A stretch of DNA of 64,000 nucleotides. It comes from Cristatella mucedo (Eukaryota; Bryozoa; Phylactolaemata; Cristatellidae). Below the pieces are notes generated by a model. The model saw only the letters and a list, made by a program, of their open reading frames with translations, had not been told where the DNA came from and searched no databases. Below, piece by piece: positions 12,866 through 24,689 of this stretch (its first letter is position 1; each line of letters begins with the position of its first letter). The stretch covers positions 1 through 64,000 of the forward strand of contig WPIO01000258.1 in the NCBI GenBank assembly GCA_009760855.2. Reading direction: 5' to 3'. The translations under genes were made by a program, and so were the position numbers.

Positions 12866-13276
12866 TAAAACTATAAACCTAAACCCTAAACACTAAACCC
12901 CTAAAACTCCAAACACTAAACACTAAGCGCTAAGCCTAAACCCTAAAAACCCTAAATTATATACGCTAAACCCTAAACCCTAAGAACCCTAAATCTTAAA
13001 TTATAAACCGTAAACCATAAAAGTCCTAAATTCTGAAACCTAAACCCTAAGCACTAAACCCAAAAACCTAAGCTCTCAACCCTAAACACTAAAGGGTTAA
13101 CCCTAAACCCTAAAAACTAAACCCTAAACCCTAAACTCTAAATTCTAACCACCCTATATTCTATATCCTAAAACACTAAACCCTAAAAACTCTTAACCCT
13201 AAACACCCTACACCCTAAACTCTAGATCCTAAACCTTAAAACCCTAAGCACTAAACCCTAAAACCTAAACCATATA
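12866..13276 (+). repeat. Degenerate CCCTAAA array (telomere-like)
   Basis: Dozens of units close to CCCTAAA (TTTAGGG on the other strand) are mixed with variants such as CACTAAA, CCCTAAAA and CCATAAA. The order is irregular, with little perfect tandem structure. It resembles an interstitial, decayed plant-type telomere tract. It may simply be the internal repeat of the surrounding element. Confidence 0.9.
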
Positions 13277-13382
13277 CCGGGGGAAATATCCTACGCCAGG
13301 GGAGGAAATGTCCGGGAGGGGAGTTCTTGGTGGGCGAAGGTTCGGGGATGAGGGAAACGTCCAGATGGAAAACTTTTCCTAC

Positions 13383-13555
13383 CCCTTGCAAGCTGACCCT
13401 TTGCATGTCACCCGTAACCATGCTATTCTTGTTGTTTATTGAGCATGCTTCTACTAAACCACCCGATCATGCTTTATTTGCAGTAAATGTAAAGTGCCTA
13501 GAAAGAGATTGAGTTCTCTGAGGGAACTACATCAAGTTTTGTTAATATTTATACA
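13383..13555 (+). mobile_element. LINE-A copy 5, right part (3' UTR and end)
   Basis: Resumes the UTR at TTGCAAGCTGACCCTTTGCA and ends with GTAAAGTGCCTAGAAAGAGA, TTGAGTTCTCTGAGGG and a TCAAG... tail, collinear with the left part at 11395-12340. Confidence 0.88.
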
Positions 13556-16500
13556 GACTATCCACTCTTAAGATTTTCTGTGTCATTGCTGAATGCTTTA
13601 CATTTACCTTGGCTTTGATATCCTTATTACCTACTGCCAGATAAAGACAATGTCTTTAGCTTTGACTTTAAATTTGTGCCTCTCGAGGTGCTTCTAAAAT
13701 ATTTGAGCAGGAAATGAGCCTTGTCTCTAATGTGCATTGCCTCTTTAGATATAACACATTTTAGCCTAAAAGCAGTATTTAGGAATGTTGTGGGTATATA
13801 CTTAATATTAGAGGTAATTTACTTTAAATGCTGCAAAAATTCCATGAACTTATATTTAGTAATCAATGAACGTATAATTCGCCTACTGCTTGCTACAATT
13901 TAATCTGAGATTTCCGGACTAATTGCGAAGGAATAAAAACACGATTCAGTAAATAGAAGGCTTTTTTGGTCACGCTTGTGGGAAATTTACGATGACCGAA
14001 TAGTTAACTTGTCCTATACTGATAGCTTCAGTTATTAGATTACCTTGGGATAGCAAAGTTTTACTAAGTGCTAAATCGTAGTCCTTATGAGTTTGAATGC
14101 AGCTTATGGGAATCAAATATATTTCCAGGCAATGCCATAACTTTGAAAAGGCATTCCACGTTGTCCACTCTCAGCTTTTGAGTGCTAGTGCATACGACTT
14201 AGTACTATTCCAGTATCCTTAAAGCCAAACAGACAATTTTAATGATATTACAAAAGCGTTTACATACTGTTGGAATGTAAGTTTCTATTATAATGATAAA
14301 ACATTCAGCCGATTTCATGGTGAAAGCATGCCTAAGCTTAGAAGCTGACAGCTTTCGGCCATAGAAACTGAAGTGGCTTTCACTGAAAGATGGCTGCTTG
14401 AATACAAGCTCGGGCACAAGCTAGCTAGTTGAAACGAGTTGGCTGAGGCCTTCTGGTGGGCAAGAGCATGCAACTCTTGTAGGTGAGCTGATGCTAGAGA
14501 AGGTGATTATTTGAATAACTGAAGCTCCGTGTCCATCCGCTCTGTAGTTAAGAGATCAACCTGGAAGTCAACAAAGACGTTACGTTAAATAGACTTTCCT
14601 ACGATTATAACGCAGTAATGGAATTGCAATAAAAGTGAACATTTAGTATAATCAAAGTATAACAGTCGGTGTAATTAACTTTATGTGTCCGCGACACAAC
14701 GTTAGATTACAGCAACTTTCTTTATTCACGAGTCTTCCTTTAAAATACCATAAATCATTAGAAACTTTGTGAAAATCTCATCAATTCCGGTTGTCTCTAG
14801 TCACCAGCACTGACGACAATGCTCGAACCAATTCTGCCCTAGCTGTACTTATTGCCTTTACAGCTGGCATACTGGTGATGAATTGCCACCTGCTTACAAA
14901 TTGCTTGTCATTTCTCTCTCCGTTTGTTTTAGAAATCAATTCTTCTTGGTTTTTAGTCATTTCATGCTGCCTATACTGAATAGCTAATTTCTCGAACTTA
15001 ACACCAGTTCGTATACTTTTAAATGTTTGGAAATCCCCTCCGAACTATTTCAAAAGCTGCAATGACAGTGTGCTATCTAGTCGTATGCAAAGACTACAGT
15101 TTTTAGCTTAGATGTTTAAACTATAGATTTGGCTTAGAATTTTTTCTTAAGCACTTTGCTCTCTTACTAGCTGACGATTGAGAGATAGTCACTAACTGGT
15201 TGCTGTACGAAGGCTCAAACAATTTCTCCTTTTTCAATCGCATTGCGATCTAAGCATAATTGCTGTATTTTATGTGCTAGTTTAGGCACGATACATTGTG
15301 CATCAATGGACAATGATTACTAATTGTATTAATTAAAGTCGCACTTGACTTGCCTAAGGATTTATGTCACTTTCGGATAAATATTATGTGCGATTAGCAT
15401 TTTTATTTTAGGACTCGAATGGTTAGCTCCTTCAACAGAATTGTCCGACTCACATGAATTATAATGGGATAGATAATAAGAATGATGAGGATAATACAAA
15501 TAATAATGCCTGTTTATCCCCCTTAGATATCTAATTATCTCTCTAGGCACTTTACAGACGATGTACATAAAACCTTACCAAGTGATTTATGGTAATATCC
15601 GTAAGCATCAGGCATAGTTTTGCAGGCGCATGCACATGAGCAAGCAATGGAAAGCGATCGCAAGTAGGCCTTAGACATAACCTGCTGCATTTAACAAAAA
15701 CCACAAAACTTGTTATAACTATACAGTGGGCCCGTAAGCATAAGTAACGATTGACAACAACAAGAACTGAATTAATTCGCACACGTAACCCCAGGGTAAA
15801 GTAAACCAGAAGAATTTAAATTCATTAAAGAATTTAATTAAAAGAACTTAATCAAGCAATTCCGACAGCTAGGCTTCCTACCTGAAAACGATTGAACTAC
15901 TGTGGTTATTGGTCGGCTAATACGTAATGAACTGTTTCATGCTTCTACACTTTATTTAGTGGCTTTTGAGTTTGGAAAAGTAAGGATAGATTTGAATTCA
16001 CCGGCTTGGTAATGCTTGAAAGACTTCTTGGCTATCGGTTTAATCCTAAAATATGAACTTTGGTGTAGGCTGCCTGAATATTAGAGTCGTGCGTATCTGT
16101 AATAGCATGAGTTGTATATAACTCACACAAGAGCTGTGCCAATAATGTATAGTCTGTCATATTAAAATGAAGGGATTCAATCATAAACCTAGAGGCGCTC
16201 TAAAAAAATGTACATCATAGGTTTGAATTAGCAGCCTAAGTTCAAGGGTCCCATCAAAACTGTTGTTTCCTTGGTTTTTGGGGGCTCAACGGAGTGATCG
16301 CAGTTCAAGAGCTTAGGATTTGCAGTGTAGGTTCATGTAATCATGCACTGGGTAACCATCTCACGCCCGCATTGAAGCTACAGATATAATAACCATACCC
16401 TAAAAGAATATTTTAGAAAAAATCTACATCTGAACCCAGAGCAAGAAATATTATATGGCGAGCGACATCAAATTGTGCAGGCAATTTACTACTAATAATA

Positions 16501-19500
16501 GCTCACTAAATTGCTCTGAAAAGCAATCATGAAAGCATGGAGGCTACCAAGTGTGCATCGATATCCAGCAGCAAGAGATTCTATTGGGCTCACACCTGTG
16601 AACCAATTGCACTGGAACTTGTTTAGACTCTCTAAAGTGGTTGTCTGTAAAATACTACAGTCACTAAAACACAACATTGTTTCCTGGCAACATCCTACAT
16701 TTTAAAAACTAGTCGTTTTAATCACTGCAGATTGCTTGCATAATGTTCCAAGATATCAATATGTTGAGCCAGGCACTGAGCCACTCCCTGCTGGCGAAGC
16801 TCTTCCATTGAAATGCGGAGGATAAATGTGCCATGCTATAATTATTAGGAAAAAAGTGATCTGGCATCTTACTTAGACCTGGGGGCTAAAACTCACATGA
16901 AGTCACTCATGGCTACTGCTTCATTAAATTTCTCAATCACTATCAGCACTTCATCATGCACAGTGGAGTGTCCACAGTAAGCAGTAACGAAGCGACTCGT
17001 ACACAAAACAGGCGAGTTCCGTCGGCAATGGGCATGCTAAGTTGGACAGGAAGTTTGCCAGAGCCACCTAAAAATACTTATTAAATGCAAACAGAGCCCG
17101 AAGCTAAGCGAACAATCGAAACTAAGCAGTTTCTTTCTAACTAAAGGAACGATCAATGGAAGAACGGCAAAACCAACAGAGGAGTTTTTGGGTGCATGGG
17201 CTGGGTCGGTAATCAGTACTCGTATTTTAAATGAAAGTAGAGATTAGTTCATTGAATCAACCTCAGTTTTAAAGCGGCAGAGACGTCTGTAACAGGGCCA
17301 GACTGCCACTTTAGTTGGTTACGAAGGAAGCCATGAGCAAATTAGTGACAAAACATGTAGGTAGTTGAAACAAAGTATATTAAGGTTAAATAACTCATTA
17401 ACAAATATTTCATAGATTTAATTATTCAATAATTAATGGAGATGCAGCTACATTTAAACATGTATCAACGTTAAATCCAGATAAATTCATTTTGCATGTA
17501 CATAGAGATTCATGTCAAATATTAAGCAACTGGTATAGACTATTTTTGCAGATTGAGCTCAATATTTACAACGCTGCCAGAAATAAAAACTGGCCCATCG
17601 CACGAAGTGGATGACGGTGAGTTTACGCATGCAATTCGTGAAACTGTTTAAAAAACGCCTAGTGCATGGGTCATTGCATTTTTTCGTGGATTACTACATC
17701 TGGGTGGAGGCTTTTGAATGTGGCTTGATGTTTGATCAAACGATCACGGGTAATTGATGAAGTGATCTCTGTCATGCAGATGCCACCGTAGCACTGGGAG
17801 CCCTTAGAATCGAATGTATTAATACATAGCTTTGATGTGTATACATTTTTGGAAGACTCACGCGGCAGACTGAGAGACATGCTACCAAATTTCTGGGCAG
17901 CGTGCGATTTCCTATTGCAAAAGTAAGAGCTGTTTCTTTCGATCAAGCTTTACATAAGATTTAACAACCTTTCGGGCAACAGTCCAAGTTGAATTTCCAT
18001 GAGGTCGATGGTCAAATTCTATAACTTCTATGTATTACCTATTACAATTTATTGAAAGTTTACTAAACGTTTTGCAACAGTGGCAGCTATTGGCTTGATA
18101 GTAAAACTGGTCTCGTTGTGATTAGAGGCTAGCCTGACTATGAACACTGAGACGACAAACTAAAGCCCTAAATTATGCACAAATCATTGCTACGACAGAC
18201 TGCAAATTAAGATTACTCGAAATTTAGACAAGCTGCAAAAACGCAGCATTTGAAGATGCATTATTTTAGATCTTGTGCCTCTATTTTGCAAGAGGTCGCT
18301 TTGGAAAAAATGGGCATAGGCAAATGCAGATTGAACATGCTGATTGATCCTCTTGCTTGAGTTTGGTTTTGAATTTTTAATAAAACTAGGTTCACAGAGT
18401 CTTAGGTTTCTAGAATAACTCAGTAGTCACATTTAGTAGTTTCCTTGGTCGCAGTGTAAGGTTGAGGTGCAAGTAGGTCAAGGCTTCCACCCTTTGCTAT
18501 GAGTTTGAGAGCCACCGGAAAATTTAATTATTCTGCCTGCCAGCTGGGAAAATGATGGCAATGACTTTAAGGTTCAATTTTTAAGAAGATTTTTGATCTC
18601 ATGATCTTTACTTTTAATTATATATAAAACGTTTGGCACACATTCAGATCTGGAGCAATAATGTTTTGTGGTAGCACTCAAATTAGATTCAGGGTAAATG
18701 AGCTGTGGCCTTTTTCTTCTAATTGAATTAGGTCTACGATGAATAGAAAATAATGCGAAATTAAAGGTGTCGTTCGTTAATTAGAGAATTTTTCTCCTTA
18801 AGATAATATCGTGTTGTATATTGACCCATTATAGAACAAAAAGTTTGCATCGATAACCTTAAGCTCGCTTCAAAAAAGAAGAAAAAAAAAGAAGGTCAGC
18901 CTCCTGCACGGTTTTTGATTAGTAAAGCTTTGAAAATTCCCTCAAAACGTTTGAAATATTAATATATTCTAATAGAATTTAAGACATCCGGAAAACCTCG
19001 TTGGCTTTTTTGTGCTTCTGGTTTGCAGCATTTTATTATTTGTATTTTGAACACGGCCTTACTATAGTCCACAGTACAACAGTACTGCTATTAGGCTAGT
19101 ACTGCTAGTATCCTCACGCAGATAAATAGAACCCCAAGCTAAGGTGTTTCTAAGCAGTCTACTCGCCACTAACATCTATCAACGTTGACAATTTTAAATC
19201 TGGAGAATTTTTCTCAGAAATAATATCTTCGTGCACCGAAAATCCATATCATTTAGATTTCTAGCCATTCTCTTAGCTAAAACATTCCCTAGAAGTAAAG
19301 ATATCACAACCCACACTCTCCAATTACTTAATATCTTAGCTGATGGGTCATAAATTATTGCGACCAAGACACAATTACCGATTATTTAAATTTTAGTTTA
19401 AAAAAAACCTTAAATTGAAACAATCTGGGACAATAAGTACTAACTGGCATTTCATATTCAAAGTTAATCGTGTGAAAACCTATAAACACTTACAAGTTTC

Positions 19501-19670
19501 CAGAATGTGATTCTAATTGTATCGTAGCTTAAATTCAGGTTGATTGATGCTTTGCGAAGTTTGAGATGATTATTGTAACAACTTCCGTTTAGCAGTAATT
19601 TTTCGTTAGTAAACCTCTATCTTGTTGCTTGCATCTTTCCTAATGCCAAGTGGGATCCCTTCGATCGCAG
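13556..19670. other. Unassigned AT-rich DNA, probably upstream intron of the kinase
   Basis: No repeat family or gene stands out over about 6 kb. Possible items are a hydrophobic, membrane-helix-like stretch after an acceptor at 14801 (ALAVLIAFTAGILVM), a remnant near 15490-15580 that resembles a LINE-A 3' end, and a minus-strand coding-like frame at 17946-17671. All are weak. Upstream exons of the kinase should lie here or to the left of it. Confidence 0.35.
17671..17946 (-). CDS. Coding-like open frame, unknown, low confidence
   Basis: The minus-strand frame runs about 90 codons without an ATG at its start. A possible acceptor (CTTTTGCAATAG) sits near its upstream edge, so it could be a terminal exon. 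The composition is balanced and includes SKLCINTFDSKGSQCYGGIC. I recognise no domain. It could equally be chance, and its strand is opposite to the kinase. Confidence 0.2.
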   Translation of the reverse strand: MIERNSSYFCNRKSHAAQKFGSMSLSLPRESSKNVYTSKLCINTFDSKGSQCYGGICMTEITSSITRDRLIKHQATFKSLHPDVVIHEKMQ

Positions 19671-19814
19671 GAATTCGCACTGATTCCACGGATCAGCTTG
19701 GTTGGAGAGAAAGCTCTCCAAAATGGATAAAAAAAGCATCCAGGGAAGAAATTCAAAACTGTTATGCAAAACAAGCTCAGATTGGAAATGGTGGATTTGC
19801 TGACGTATATAAAG
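19671..19814 (+). CDS. Kinase exon 1 (of those found): juxtamembrane segment and glycine-rich ATP loop
   Basis: The exon is flanked by an acceptor ending GATCGCAG and the donor AAAG|GTAGGT. It starts with two bases of a split codon, has 47 whole codons, and ends with one base of a split Gly codon. Residues 11-34 (WRESSPKWIKKASREEIQ and following) resemble the stretch before the kinase fold in receptor-like kinases, where a short helix containing EEI precedes the ATP loop. Residues 37-46 read IGNGGFADVY, the P-loop of subdomain I. The third glycine of GxGxxG is Ala here. The frame is open upstream to 19622, but the AG acceptor and the phase fit favour an internal exon. The coding start must lie in an upstream exon that I did not find. 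Confidence 0.85.
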
Positions 19815-20629
19815 GTAGGTGGAGCTATGTTCGAATTTGGTATTAATTTGTTCCCATCACGTTTTTCAAGATTGAGTTACCGACTTCGCTTATCGATGAT
19901 GAATTAGCACATTTTCGCTTCAGGTATATGCCACTTGATGCTGTGTTAAAGTGCTCAATTTCAAATGAACACTCAGCTTAGCTTAATAATCAAACTACAA
20001 AATGGAAAACGCAGAGAATGGTCTGTCAAAATATTTCATCGTTTGGGGTTCTAGGATTTTTCCCTGTGCTAGAGAGTTGCCTCGGGTGTACCTTAAACCG
20101 CCTGTGTACCTTAAACTGAGTTATTTCTAATGTCATCGTGTATACCACTTATATCTTCACTGAGACCATTCGTGAGCTGTCCTCGGATAAGCTAATCAAA
20201 ACTGGGACTGCTTAGCTTAAGGTGAGATGTCAGCATCAGTCAATGCCTCTAATAGCTCATTCGGCGGGTCAAACAAAATACTTGTGCATACTGCATTCCC
20301 CCCAGTAACCGATCAGCTATGCAACCGATGATACATAAGTTTAAATTGCTGATAACCACTCACTGTGATAGTTGCTTGCTTTTCGTCCATCGGGGATGAC
20401 ATGAAGCGCCGACCATTGGATATTACTGAAGTTCCAATTATATTCGTAACGAAGAATCTGTAGGGTGGGCTAAGTGCCCCCTAGTATTCAATCTTCCTAG
20501 TCAGTGTAATTCAGTACTAGAACAGCCTCTTTAATTGTGTGGGTAATATCTAGGCACTTAAACGTCAAGCAGTACAACGACTTTAAGGTGCTGTAACAAG
20601 TTTAGGTCGCTCAATTCTGTGGCTACCTA

Positions 20630-21075
20630 TAATAATCACATCTACTCCCCCACCAGGCTAAGCATAGTAACACCTGCTTTTCTGAGTCAAATAATTTAGC
20701 TATACCCTGTATGAGCCTCGCATTCTTTGGAGACAGTGCCATTAGTTCTTATGCTCGAAAGCCCGGAATTCAGGTCCGATAATGGTAAAGGTATCAAATG
20801 ACGTGCCACGTTTTACAAGAAGCTAAGAACTCATCGATTTATTACCTCAGTTCGTAGGTCCGGGTGATTCGTTCATTCTATGCAAAAGAGTTCTGCTGTT
20901 TTGCATGCTGCCATTAACCGAATTTGCATTCTAACCTTGTGCATGTCACCTCTCACGATGCTATGCTTGTAGTATTAAGCATGCTACCTCTTACTATTTG
21001 ATCATGCTTTGTTCGCAGCATATGTAAATCACCTATAAACAATTAGGCTCTATGAGTGTTTCATTCAAATCTTAT
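20630..21075 (+). mobile_element. LINE-A copy 6, old 3' fragment
   Basis: On the plus strand there is a decayed C-terminal tail (PHQAKHSNTC-like, FFGDSAISSYARKPG-like), then the family 3' UTR with TTGCATGCTGCCATTAACCG and GATCATGCTTTGTTCGCAG. The final GCGCCTAG...CTCTGAGGG block is strongly degraded. Confidence 0.75.
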
Positions 21076-21574
21076 ATTATCACTCTTATCATTATTGTTC
21101 ATTCTTGGTTACCTTATTGTTCATCGCAGGTTCACAGGGTAACGTCAAGTTTTTGTAGCGACTCAACAAGCTTTGATCCCGTGTAGTTTTTAATCTCTGT
21201 ATGATACAGAATAGACAAACATCATCAATACCCTTACCAATGCCGTGAAAGTCACCTTTGGGAGTTTCCTAGATGCGCACGATCACATACATTTGGTCCG
21301 TTTATAGGGTCGCAGAGATTCCTTTCAAATACCAAACGAATTTCAAAACACAGATATGTCAAGCCATGGCCCTTAGCGGCTTTAAGAAGTCTGTATCTAA
21401 TGACAGCCTCACCAGTTTCAGTGAATTCCTTCAATTCTATACCCATAAGTTAGGCGAAACACTGGCGTTTTTATTCACTCGAAAACTAAAGTGCTTTTAA
21501 TAAGACCCAAAACAGAAACTTGACACACTGTTGACAGTTTGCTAGCTAATTCTCATGGGTCTCACCTAAATGAT

Positions 21575-21735
21575 AATAACGGATCAGCCGGCCTTCTTTA
21601 TTGAAGGAATTGCTGATTTTCTTGACTCAATAAAGTCTACTCCGACTAAAGCAGTTATTAAATCACACCTTCCATGACCTTTCTTAAGACGTTTACCGAA
21701 GTTTCTGCTTGCGATATTAATACCAATAATGATAG
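21575..21735 (+). mobile_element. LINE-B fragment, left part of a nested pair
   Basis: The plus strand matches the reverse complement of part of the minus-strand LINE-B at 34-36 kb: STPTKAVIKSHLP here against KPPPSKASRITTCDLAK there. The family resumes at 22226 after a LINE-A inserted on the other strand. Confidence 0.65.
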
Positions 21736-21761
21736 TACATTTGTATACCACCCTCAGAGAA

Positions 21762-21792
<31 letters not shown>

Positions 21793-22225
21793 CTGTCTCT
21801 CTGTCTCACTCTGTCTCTGTCCCTGTCTTTCTGTCTCCCTGTCTCTCTCTCTGTCTCTCTCTCTCTCTTTCTCTCTCTGTCGGCACTTCGCAGATGCTGC
21901 ATATAGATAATTACCAAATGTTTGGTGGTAACATCCTCAAGAAGCGGGCACGAGCAAGTAAGCAGTTATTTGCACACGAAGGACGAATCACAAATACCCA
22001 GAAAATTATGTAATAAAAATGTGGGTTTTAAGTTTCCTTTTAAATGTAGTCATGTTAGGGCAAGCTGTGACATGCATTGGTAGTGATTTCCAGGTTTTGG
22101 GAGCAACCGGGAAGCAGCTAGTATAAAGAATTTTAGGATAAAAGAGATCTAGTGGAGAGGCTATGCCACTTCCACTTAGGTCTTCACAGGCAGACAAAAT
22201 ATACCCAGCCATAACTAAGATTTGT
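21735..22225 (-). mobile_element. LINE-A copy 7, inserted into LINE-B, with expanded CT tract
   Basis: On the minus strand the 3' end lies at about 21740 (CCCTCAGAGAAT on the plus strand). The tail coding part at 22212-22006 shows APKTWKSLP and TTFKRKLKTHIF. Within the 3' UTR the short family motif AATCTCTCTCTAGG has expanded into roughly 115 bp of CT-rich repeat (21764-21880). Confidence 0.8.
21764..21880. repeat. CT-rich microsatellite within a LINE-A tail
   Basis: Imperfect (CT)n with GTCT and ATCT variants, bounded on both sides by LINE-A 3' UTR sequence. The overlapping Ser/Leu and Arg/Glu frames are artefacts. Confidence 0.95.
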
Positions 22226-22760
22226 ATTGCTTCTCTGAAAATTGGATTAATACCCTGGTCTTTGATATCGTCAACTGCTGACGCAAACTTGAAAGTTCGG
22301 ATTAGATTAGGAGAACATCTTTCAGTTTCCTAGTTCCTATTTTGTCCAAAATTCTAAAAACAATTTGAACTAACCAGCCAGTTGCATGAATAAACAGAAA
22401 TGTTCCAAAGAATTTTATTTGGGATCTAATTGAAGCTATCTTACTCATACTTTACTCTCTCGTGTCACCAATAACATCAATGGCAGCAAAAATGAAGGAA
22501 TTGTCGCTGCCTGACGTAACCCTGCTGGACGTAACAGCTGTTTTTGACACCATTGGCCACTATACCCTACTTAAACGATAGACAATAAACCCCATCCTTG
22601 CTGACGAGGCCCTTGCGTGCTTTAACACGTTCTATTCCGATAGGGTTCTATTCATATCGTATGTCTGTCAGGCCTCACCCACCAGACCATTCACATGTCA
22701 AGTCCTACAAAGATTCCACCCTAGTAATTTTTTACTCTCTGTTCATACTGAACTTCCGGA
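22226..22760 (+). mobile_element. LINE-B fragment, right part (reverse transcriptase)
   Basis: The plus strand continues the LINE-B seen at 21575-21735. VTLLDVTAVFDTIGHYTLLK matches the RT motif LLDLSAAFDTIDH, and ADEALACFNTFYSDRV matches ADEAVACFKSYLCDRV of the LINE-B at 35.1-35.3 kb. Frameshifted and dead. Confidence 0.75.
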
Positions 22761-23850
22761 AAAATTAGTTCCGGTCCATGCAGTCGGAAGTCACTTGTAT
22801 GCCATCGTTAAAAAAATCAGCTTTACTTCAAATTTAGACCATCGAAACTGCTGTAGCCACTAACATTCGTGCCTCCATAAAATACTCCATTAAACGATGA
22901 TAAAATTAACTTACTAGTTAGGGCAAACCCAGTGTGGTTCAGAAATTGGAAAGGCTGAAGCTCAAAATTGGCTATGCCAGCATATCTCCTTTTAAATCAG
23001 CTCGAAATCTAGGGGACACGTTCCAAAGTGACCTCTCGTAAGACGACCACATCAGCTCCACCCTCAAATCTGCCTACTTTCAGGTGCATAACATTGCTAA
23101 AATTCGGTTTTGTCTAGATAAGGATACCACGTCTAAGTTGGTCCATGCATTCGTGACATCCCGTCTCGACTTCTGCAACTCACTGCTAACTAGCCTACCT
23201 GCATGTGCGATCAGGCGATTGCAGGTGGTGCAAAACTCTACAGCAAGGCTTGTCTGTCGTGAGCGTCGCAGTTGCCTCATCACACCACTTCTCACCAACA
23301 CTCACTGGCTACCAGTCAAGCAACGGATTGAATTCATGTTTTTGTCGCTTACTTTTAGGTCACTTCATTCTTTAGCTCCAGCCTATCTCTCAGATGTACT
23401 CCCCAGCCGGGCCAAGCATCGTAACACTCGCCTTTCGGAATCCAAAAGTCTACCAATACCTCGTACAAACCTCAAATCCTTTGGAGACCGTGCATTTAGT
23501 TCGTATGCTCCCAAAGCCTGGAACTCCCTCCCGACTTGCGTCAGAACATCCCCTGACTTGACCACATTTAAAAAGAACTGAAAACACACCTATTTAGGAT
23601 GGCATTTAGTGGGTCCCTGTGATTCGTCCTTCATGGGCTTATGTGTGCTGACACTGTGCATGCTGCCCCTAACCTCATTTGCATGCTGACCCGTGCACGT
23701 ACCCTCAACCATGTTATTCACGTTGTTTAGCAAGCCTGATATTACTCACCATTCAACTGCGTTCCCTTTGCAGCAGATGAAGCGCCGAAAAAGAGACGGA
23801 GTTCTCTGAGGGCGCTCTATCAAGTGCATTATTATTTTTATAATTTTTAT
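22760..23850 (+). mobile_element. LINE-A copy 8, young, 3' half
   Basis: On the plus strand it starts near the LNDDKINLLV-like region. An open frame at 23084-23581 encodes LVHAFVTSRLDFCNSLLTSL through SSYAPKAWNSLPTCVRTSP. The 3' UTR (CCCGTGCACGT, GTTATTCACGTTGTTTAG) ends at TTCTCTGAGGGCGC and an ATTATT tail. It is close in sequence to the copies at 5.5-6.2 and 48.8-49.6 kb. The junction with LINE-B at its 5' side is abrupt. Confidence 0.88.
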
Positions 23851-23859
23851 TATAAAGCC

Positions 23860-24500
23860 CCCTCCGACTAAGTCAATTGAAGTAGGAAAACCTGTGACCT
23901 TCTTGAAAGATTTTTTGAGGTTTCCGCTTTGGATTTGGCTACCTTAATAAGGTCTAGCAAAAAGTGCTCCTCTCTTGAAGACCGTATAACTTCAACTCTG
24001 TGGTCTTCACTGGCAGATCAACTCAGGCCAGCCACGGCTTGCCTTCTCTGTACCTAGCTTAACTGGGGCACTCATTTCAGCCTCTTTGCGCCCTCAGTTC
24101 CTGCGTGGAACAAATAAATTAGTTGTTACATCCTCCTGCTTAAGAACGTTGCCGACAGAAGGTGTAGCTCTGCAGTTCCTAGGCTGTAGAACTCGCTTCC
24201 ACAATTCTTATGCAACGACCGCTACTGACCTGCTGCCGAATATGACTCAGTCTTTTCAGAAGTCCTGAGCTGCTACTTCCATGCTGCACCTCAACTGCTC
24301 TCCTTACTATGCTATGCTTCCCACTTTTTCTTTGTTGCGTGAGACGAAGTCTGTTGGCTAACGAATGCGTATCGAAAGCTACATAGGCTGTGAGTGTGCT
24401 ATACAAAACTGTCCTGCGGAACACACAAAGTCTTTATGACTTTTGCAGTTACAGACGGAGATGCATTACATAACATTAACTTAACGTTTGCCATGAAGAC
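23860..24500 (+). mobile_element. LINE-B copy, internally deleted
   Basis: On the plus strand, 23870-24000 matches the region upstream of the RT in the LINE-B at 34-36 kb (AAGCCCCCTCCGA). Then 24000-24500 matches its C-terminal end (HGLPSLYLA-like, LLRETKSVG-like, GCECAIQN). The RT core between them is missing. Confidence 0.7.
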
Positions 24501-24689
24501 ATTACACCCTGGATGTCAGCCAATTTCCATAAAATTAAAATCAGATGCCATGGCTCTGCTACTCATAGGACGCCTAAATCGTGTCGCTAGACTGGAGTAC
24601 TTTGCTCTTCTGCTTTGTTGTTGTTGCACAGTAACCGTGTGCTTGAAATTCGATTATACCGTGTGCTTGAAATTCAGGCGTGGTCTTTG

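Larger units (their letters stand above)
12340..13383. mobile_element. Insertion in LINE-A copy 5 with inverted-repeat-like ends
   Basis: Left-hand subunits such as CCGGACGTTTCCCTCCC and TGGACGTTTCCCCC reappear as reverse complements on the right (GGGGGAAAT, GGAAATGTCCGGGAGGGG, GAGGGAAACGTCCAG). This suggests a foldback-type nonautonomous DNA element of about 1 kb. The interior has an (AT)n run, a GC-rich patch (about 12580-12760) and a CCCTAAA-like array. No transposase is present. The boundaries are approximate and I could not confirm a target duplication. Confidence 0.6.

Noticed and set aside
12866..13276. A chromosome end or true telomere
   Set aside because: Units are degenerate, both sides are flanked by the same insertion, and LINE sequence continues beyond it.
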